Below are positions 8,089 through 9,923 of a DNA stretch of 9,923 bases, piece after piece. Position numbers and translations under genes: made by a program. The stretch is from positions 1-9,923 of the forward strand of contig CAZUZS010000116.1 of assembly GCA_964624795.1 (NCBI GenBank). The letters run 5' to 3'. Source of the DNA: CAZUZS01 sp964624795. GTDB taxonomy: Bacteria; Calditrichota; Calditrichia; RBG-13-44-9. A model generated the notes under the pieces. That model saw only the letters and a program-made list of their open reading frames with translations. It searched no databases and had not been told where the DNA came from. How positions within the stretch are numbered: position 1 is the stretch's first letter; every line of letters begins with the position of its first letter.

Positions 8089-8118
8089 TTAATAAAACTT
8101 TCCGTTTGGGTTTATCAA
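8089..8118 (-). promoter_or_regulatory. Candidate sigma70-type promoter of the BON gene
   Basis: On the minus strand TTGATA (8118-8113) is followed after 18 nt by TATTAA (8094-8089), or after 17 nt by TTATTA. This would give a leader of about 25-30 nt before the ATG at 8058. The surroundings are AT-rich, so chance matches are likely. Confidence 0.35.
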
Positions 8119-8357
8119 ATATACTTAATACACATAACCGTTTATTTTCTTCCCCGTTTTCCATTCAACCCTGCGGGAGAAACGGAAAAATTGTTTGTAA
8201 TTTCCCACTTGTCGTTTCGTCCTCCTCTTTTAATCCACCGCTACAGCAACTTTTCAGACATAATTTTGCGATACGATTGTGAAGAGAATGTGAAGATTTG
8301 TTTCCGCCGGAAATTTATTGCGAATACCGGTTTGCCAGAATATGAATTTCGGCAAAA

Positions 8358-8431
8358 CAACTTGAGGTTTTCAGTTGTCCAACTTGATGTTCTGGTTCGA
8401 GCAACTTGATATGAGGATGCCAGAGACTTGA
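8358..8431. repeat. 22-bp-phased CAACTTGA octamer array
   Basis: CAACTTGA occurs exactly at 8358-8365, 8380-8387 and 8402-8409, with a fourth near copy AGACTTGA at 8424-8431. All four start exactly 22 bp apart. The bases between copies are only weakly similar (GTT.T shared between units 1 and 2), and the period is not a multiple of three, so this is not a coding repeat. Spacing of two helical turns puts every octamer on the same DNA face, as in iteron or multi-site operator arrays. An inverted AGTTG/CAACT lies at 8373-8384. Role unknown. Confidence 0.7.
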
Positions 8432-8514
8432 TGCCTTTTGCAGGAGAACAAGTTATTATTTGGCAGAGAATGCTGAGTGCCTACGATTGATCTTTTTTAG
8501 AGTTGGCAGCTGGA

Positions 8515-8543
8515 TTTACCAGTAATAAACATCTCTGTAAGAT
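8515..8543 (+). promoter_or_regulatory. Weak candidate promoter for the 26-residue ORF
   Basis: TTTACC (8515-8520) and TAAGAT (8538-8543) are separated by 17 nt, each matching the sigma70 consensus at four of six positions. It would start transcription near 8550, about 50 nt before the small ORF. A match this loose is expected by chance fairly often. Confidence 0.2.
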
Positions 8544-8599
8544 GCTGGAAAAAACACAGGCGATTGCGGTATACCGGCTTCTCGGGAAAAGGAGACACG

Positions 8600-8680
8600 A
8601 TGATTCCTTGGCAAGAATGGTCAAACCACCCTTCTTCAAGCCTCATCGTTGCGTTAATCATTACACTGTTTGCCCATTAG
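8600..8680 (+). CDS. Possible 26-residue membrane peptide or truncated gene start
   Basis: An ATG at 8600 is preceded by a well-placed GGAG (8591-8594, 5 nt spacer) and reads 26 codons to a TAG at 8678-8680. The peptide starts MIPWQEWSNHP and ends in a hydrophobic stretch SLIVALIITLFAH, long enough for most of one membrane crossing. It could be a genuine small membrane protein, or the surviving 5' end of a larger membrane-protein gene cut off at the edge of the AT-rich block that begins about 20 nt further on. It converges with the 219-residue gene. I do not recognise a family, and the only support is the ribosome-binding site and the hydrophobic profile. Confidence 0.35.
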   Translation: MIPWQEWSNHPSSSLIVALIITLFAH

Positions 8681-8702
8681 GTTGATGTATTGGCACATGC
8701 TG

Positions 8703-9362
8703 TTAACAATCAAAAAAAATAAAAAAATACATAAAGACCAAGACAGTAGGCCAAAGAAATAGATGGTAAATAATCCCCTCTTCACGCTCTATGTGGGCAA
8801 CATCCTTATTTTTTGAAAACACATGTTTTAGCGGTAAACAAAATCTGATAAGGATATTCTTCCTCCGTGGTGATAAATATTTTGGCACCGGTTCCGGGAG
8901 ATGATCTTTATAGGTTTTCAAAAGTTCCTTGTTTTCTTTGGTCATTTTTCCGGATTTACTGATCAATAGATATATTAGTTTTATTGAAATCGGATATACT
9001 GAATTTTCAGTATCGAAGAGAAATTTCTTTGGAATAGCTTTACCTCCGATAATTCTTGAAATCCAATAAATAATTGAATGTTGTATGACTATTGCATTTG
9101 ATATGAATCCAAATTGCAAAAATACAAAATATGCAAAAATTAACATTATGAAGAGTGATGCCAGAGGAAATAATATCTCCAATGCCAATGTTTTTGAATC
9201 TACATGGCTAAAAATATAACCACTTACAATTAGCAGTCCCGATAGATATAAAACTACTGCTGACCAAGTAGCGGTCTCTTTTCTTTGAATCCAAGGGGAA
9301 TGATTATTATGTTCGTTCTCAAGAAATCTTAATAGGTGCTCAATTTGATCTTTTTCTTCCAT
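8703..9362 (-). CDS. Hypothetical membrane protein, three TM segments (219 aa)
   Basis: Start at the ATG at 9362, with AAGGAG 5 nt upstream. Predicted membrane segments lie at about 33-53 (SAVVLYLSGLLIVSGYIF), 59-86 (ALEILFPLASLFIMLIFAYF) and 198-216 (near the C-terminus). The N-terminus is acidic and hydrophilic (EEKDQIEHLLRFLENE), and the 110-residue loop between TM2 and TM3 is rich in Lys/Arg. By the positive-inside rule the N-terminus and the loop are cytoplasmic. I do not recognise a family and see no catalytic motif. The gene is strikingly AT-rich compared with the BON and kinase-STAND genes, which suggests acquisition by transfer. It lies 12 nt after a smaller membrane-protein frame and probably shares its transcript. 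No clear terminator follows. Confidence 0.82.
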   Translation of the reverse strand: MEEKDQIEHLLRFLENEHNNHSPWIQRKETATWSAVVLYLSGLLIVSGYIFSHVDSKTLALEILFPLASLFIMLIFAYFVFLQFGFISNAIVIQHSIIYWISRIIGGKAIPKKFLFDTENSVYPISIKLIYLLISKSGKMTKENKELLKTYKDHLPEPVPKYLSPRRKNILIRFCLPLKHVFSKNKDVAHIEREEGIIYHLFLWPTVLVFMYFFIFFDC

Positions 9363-9374
9363 TTGTTCTCCTTA

Positions 9375-9683
9375 TTAATTTAACCTCTTCTTTATGTCGT
9401 CATACATGAGGATTACGAACACGAAAAGCATGTGGATTACTAAAAGGCTTGTCCAAATTTGTTTTTTCTCTGTGGCATTTTTTTCATTATTTCTACCAAG
9501 TAAAATACAATTGGGGACGTATAAAATCAATAGGAATCGCAGAGAAGGTCTGAAGTTATTTCTTCGGTCTGACAACGAATATATGAGTCCATAATGCAGT
9601 GACAACAAGATGCTATCTTCCCCGAAATCTTTTAAAATGTAAATAAAATCACGGTGCACTGCCCCAAACGATGGAGTACTCAT
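9375..9683 (-). CDS. Small hypothetical membrane protein (102 aa), start uncertain
   Basis: From an ATG at 9683 the frame reads 102 residues ending DDIKKRLN. Two hydrophobic stretches, about 48-63 and 76-94, could be membrane segments, joined by a polar loop (GRNNEKNATEKKQ). The 12-nt gap to the next gene, shared AT-richness and shared membrane character suggest a two-gene unit. The ATG has no Shine-Dalgarno site and lies only 13 nt from the terminator hairpin of the reductase gene, leaving little room for a promoter. The frame continues to a TTG at 9710, but that codon is inside the terminator stem-loop and is a poor start. The real start may be internal, or this may be the remnant of a longer gene cut at the edge of a transferred segment. 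No family recognised. Confidence 0.5.
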   Translation of the reverse strand: MSTPSFGAVHRDFIYILKDFGEDSILLSLHYGLIYSLSDRRNNFRPSLRFLLILYVPNCILLGRNNEKNATEKKQIWTSLLVIHMLFVFVILMYDDIKKRLN

Positions 9684-9696
9684 GCACGAATAAAAA

Positions 9697-9720
9697 AGCC
9701 GCCCTGGCAAAAAGGCGGCT
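9697..9720 (-). terminator. Intrinsic terminator of the aldo/keto reductase gene
   Basis: AGCCGCC (9697-9703) pairs with GGCGGCT (9714-9720) around a 10-nt loop. On the minus strand the stem is followed directly by a run of T residues (TTTTTTATTC when the shared last stem base is included). It lies 30 nt beyond the reductase stop codon. Confidence 0.9.
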
Positions 9721-9750
9721 TCTGAAATTTGAGATTTTAATTCGGAAAAT

Positions 9751-9923
9751 TTACCGGTTCACAGACTTCATCGCTGCTTCCGGGTAACGCAGGCCGACTG
9801 CAGCGCCCACGGGAAATACATCCTCAATTTCTTCCATTTCCCCTTCCGACAGCTCGATCCCGGCAGCTTCGGCATTCTCTTCCAGATATTTGCGGTGCTT
9901 GGTGCCGGGAATGGGCACAATGT
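9751..9923 (-). CDS. Aldo/keto reductase, C-terminal part only
   Basis: The last 56 codons of a gene whose start lies beyond the right edge. The reading opens with IVPIPGTKHRKYLEEN, the typical C-terminal segment of NADPH-dependent aldo/keto reductases: the PIPGT(K/S) strand and following residues help bind the cofactor 2'-phosphate. It then runs through the helix ELSEGEMEEIEDVFP to RYPEAAMKSVNR, a tail common in the AKR11/AKR13-type enzymes (YajO/IolS/YakC-like). The catalytic Tyr/Lys/Asp/His lie outside the window. Family members are cytoplasmic and reduce aldehydes and ketones; the substrate cannot be told from this piece. The family call is firm, the subfamily tentative. Confidence 0.9.
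   Translation of the reverse strand, partial: IVPIPGTKHRKYLEENAEAAGIELSEGEMEEIEDVFPVGAAVGLRYPEAAMKSVNR

Larger units (their letters stand above)
8119..8599. other. Intergenic region between the BON gene and the small plus-strand ORF
   Basis: About 480 nt in which I see no credible protein gene on either strand. Besides the phased octamers (8358-8431) it holds CCGTTT at 8154-8159 facing AAACGG at 8180-8185. Two further CCGTTT copies lie nearby at 8102-8107 and around 8138-8143, giving four occurrences in about 85 nt upstream of the BON promoter. These could be binding sites for a regulator of the BON gene, but this is a guess. Confidence 0.4.

Noticed and set aside
7990..8409. 139-codon plus-strand frame opposite the start of the BON gene
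   Set aside because: It overlaps the secure BON coding sequence and its promoter, lacks a ribosome-binding site and shows no domain.
8358..8431. The 22-bp-spaced octamers as a CRISPR array
   Set aside because: The repeat unit is only 8 bp and the period 22 bp, far shorter than CRISPR repeat-spacer units, and no cas gene is present.
8503..8685. 60-codon plus-strand frame starting at TTG
   Set aside because: It has no ribosome-binding site and low-complexity basic composition; the ATG frame at 8600 in another phase has better support.
1..9923. tRNA, rRNA or transposase/IS elements
   Set aside because: I saw no cloverleaf with TTCRANNC-type arm, no rRNA-like stretch, and no transposase motif or paired terminal inverted repeats.

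Overview
The window is about 9.9 kb of bacterial chromosome of roughly balanced base composition, with one AT-rich stretch near the right end. Every well-supported gene lies on the minus strand, so gene order is read from right to left. Purine-rich Shine-Dalgarno sites, a lipoprotein-type signal, a periplasmic BON protein and a transglutaminase-like exported protein point to a diderm bacterium. The relaxed lipobox and overall style suggest something near the FCB / Calditrichota side of the tree, but this is a weak inference, because no marker gene or rRNA is present.

Right edge (9691-9923): the last 56 codons of an aldo/keto reductase, closed by a clear intrinsic terminator. AT-rich block (8703-9683): two small membrane-protein genes of unknown function, 12 nt apart, much richer in A+T than their surroundings and probably acquired by transfer. 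Gap (8059-8702): mostly non-coding. It holds an array of 22-bp-phased CAACTTGA octamers, a possible 26-residue membrane peptide gene on the plus strand, and the promoter region of the next gene. BON gene (7285-8058): an exported protein with three BON domains, followed by a very long hairpin terminator (7173-7213).

Centre (2042-6721): the most interesting part is a two-gene unit. The first gene encodes a 1260-residue protein that joins an aminoglycoside-phosphotransferase/kinase-like domain to a STAND (NB-ARC/MalT-like) NTPase and a long TPR array. It has no DNA-binding domain. The second gene, 96 nt downstream, encodes a 266-residue soluble protein of unknown family with the second half of a Nudix box (RELxEEF). 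Together they look like a sensor/switch with a small enzyme-like partner. That layout resembles NTP-dependent conflict or signalling systems, but a defence role is inference only.

Left part (1-2041): a 570-nt stretch with no convincing gene, then the N-terminal 489 residues of a probable lipoprotein with a complete Cys-His-Asp transglutaminase-like core, running off the left edge.
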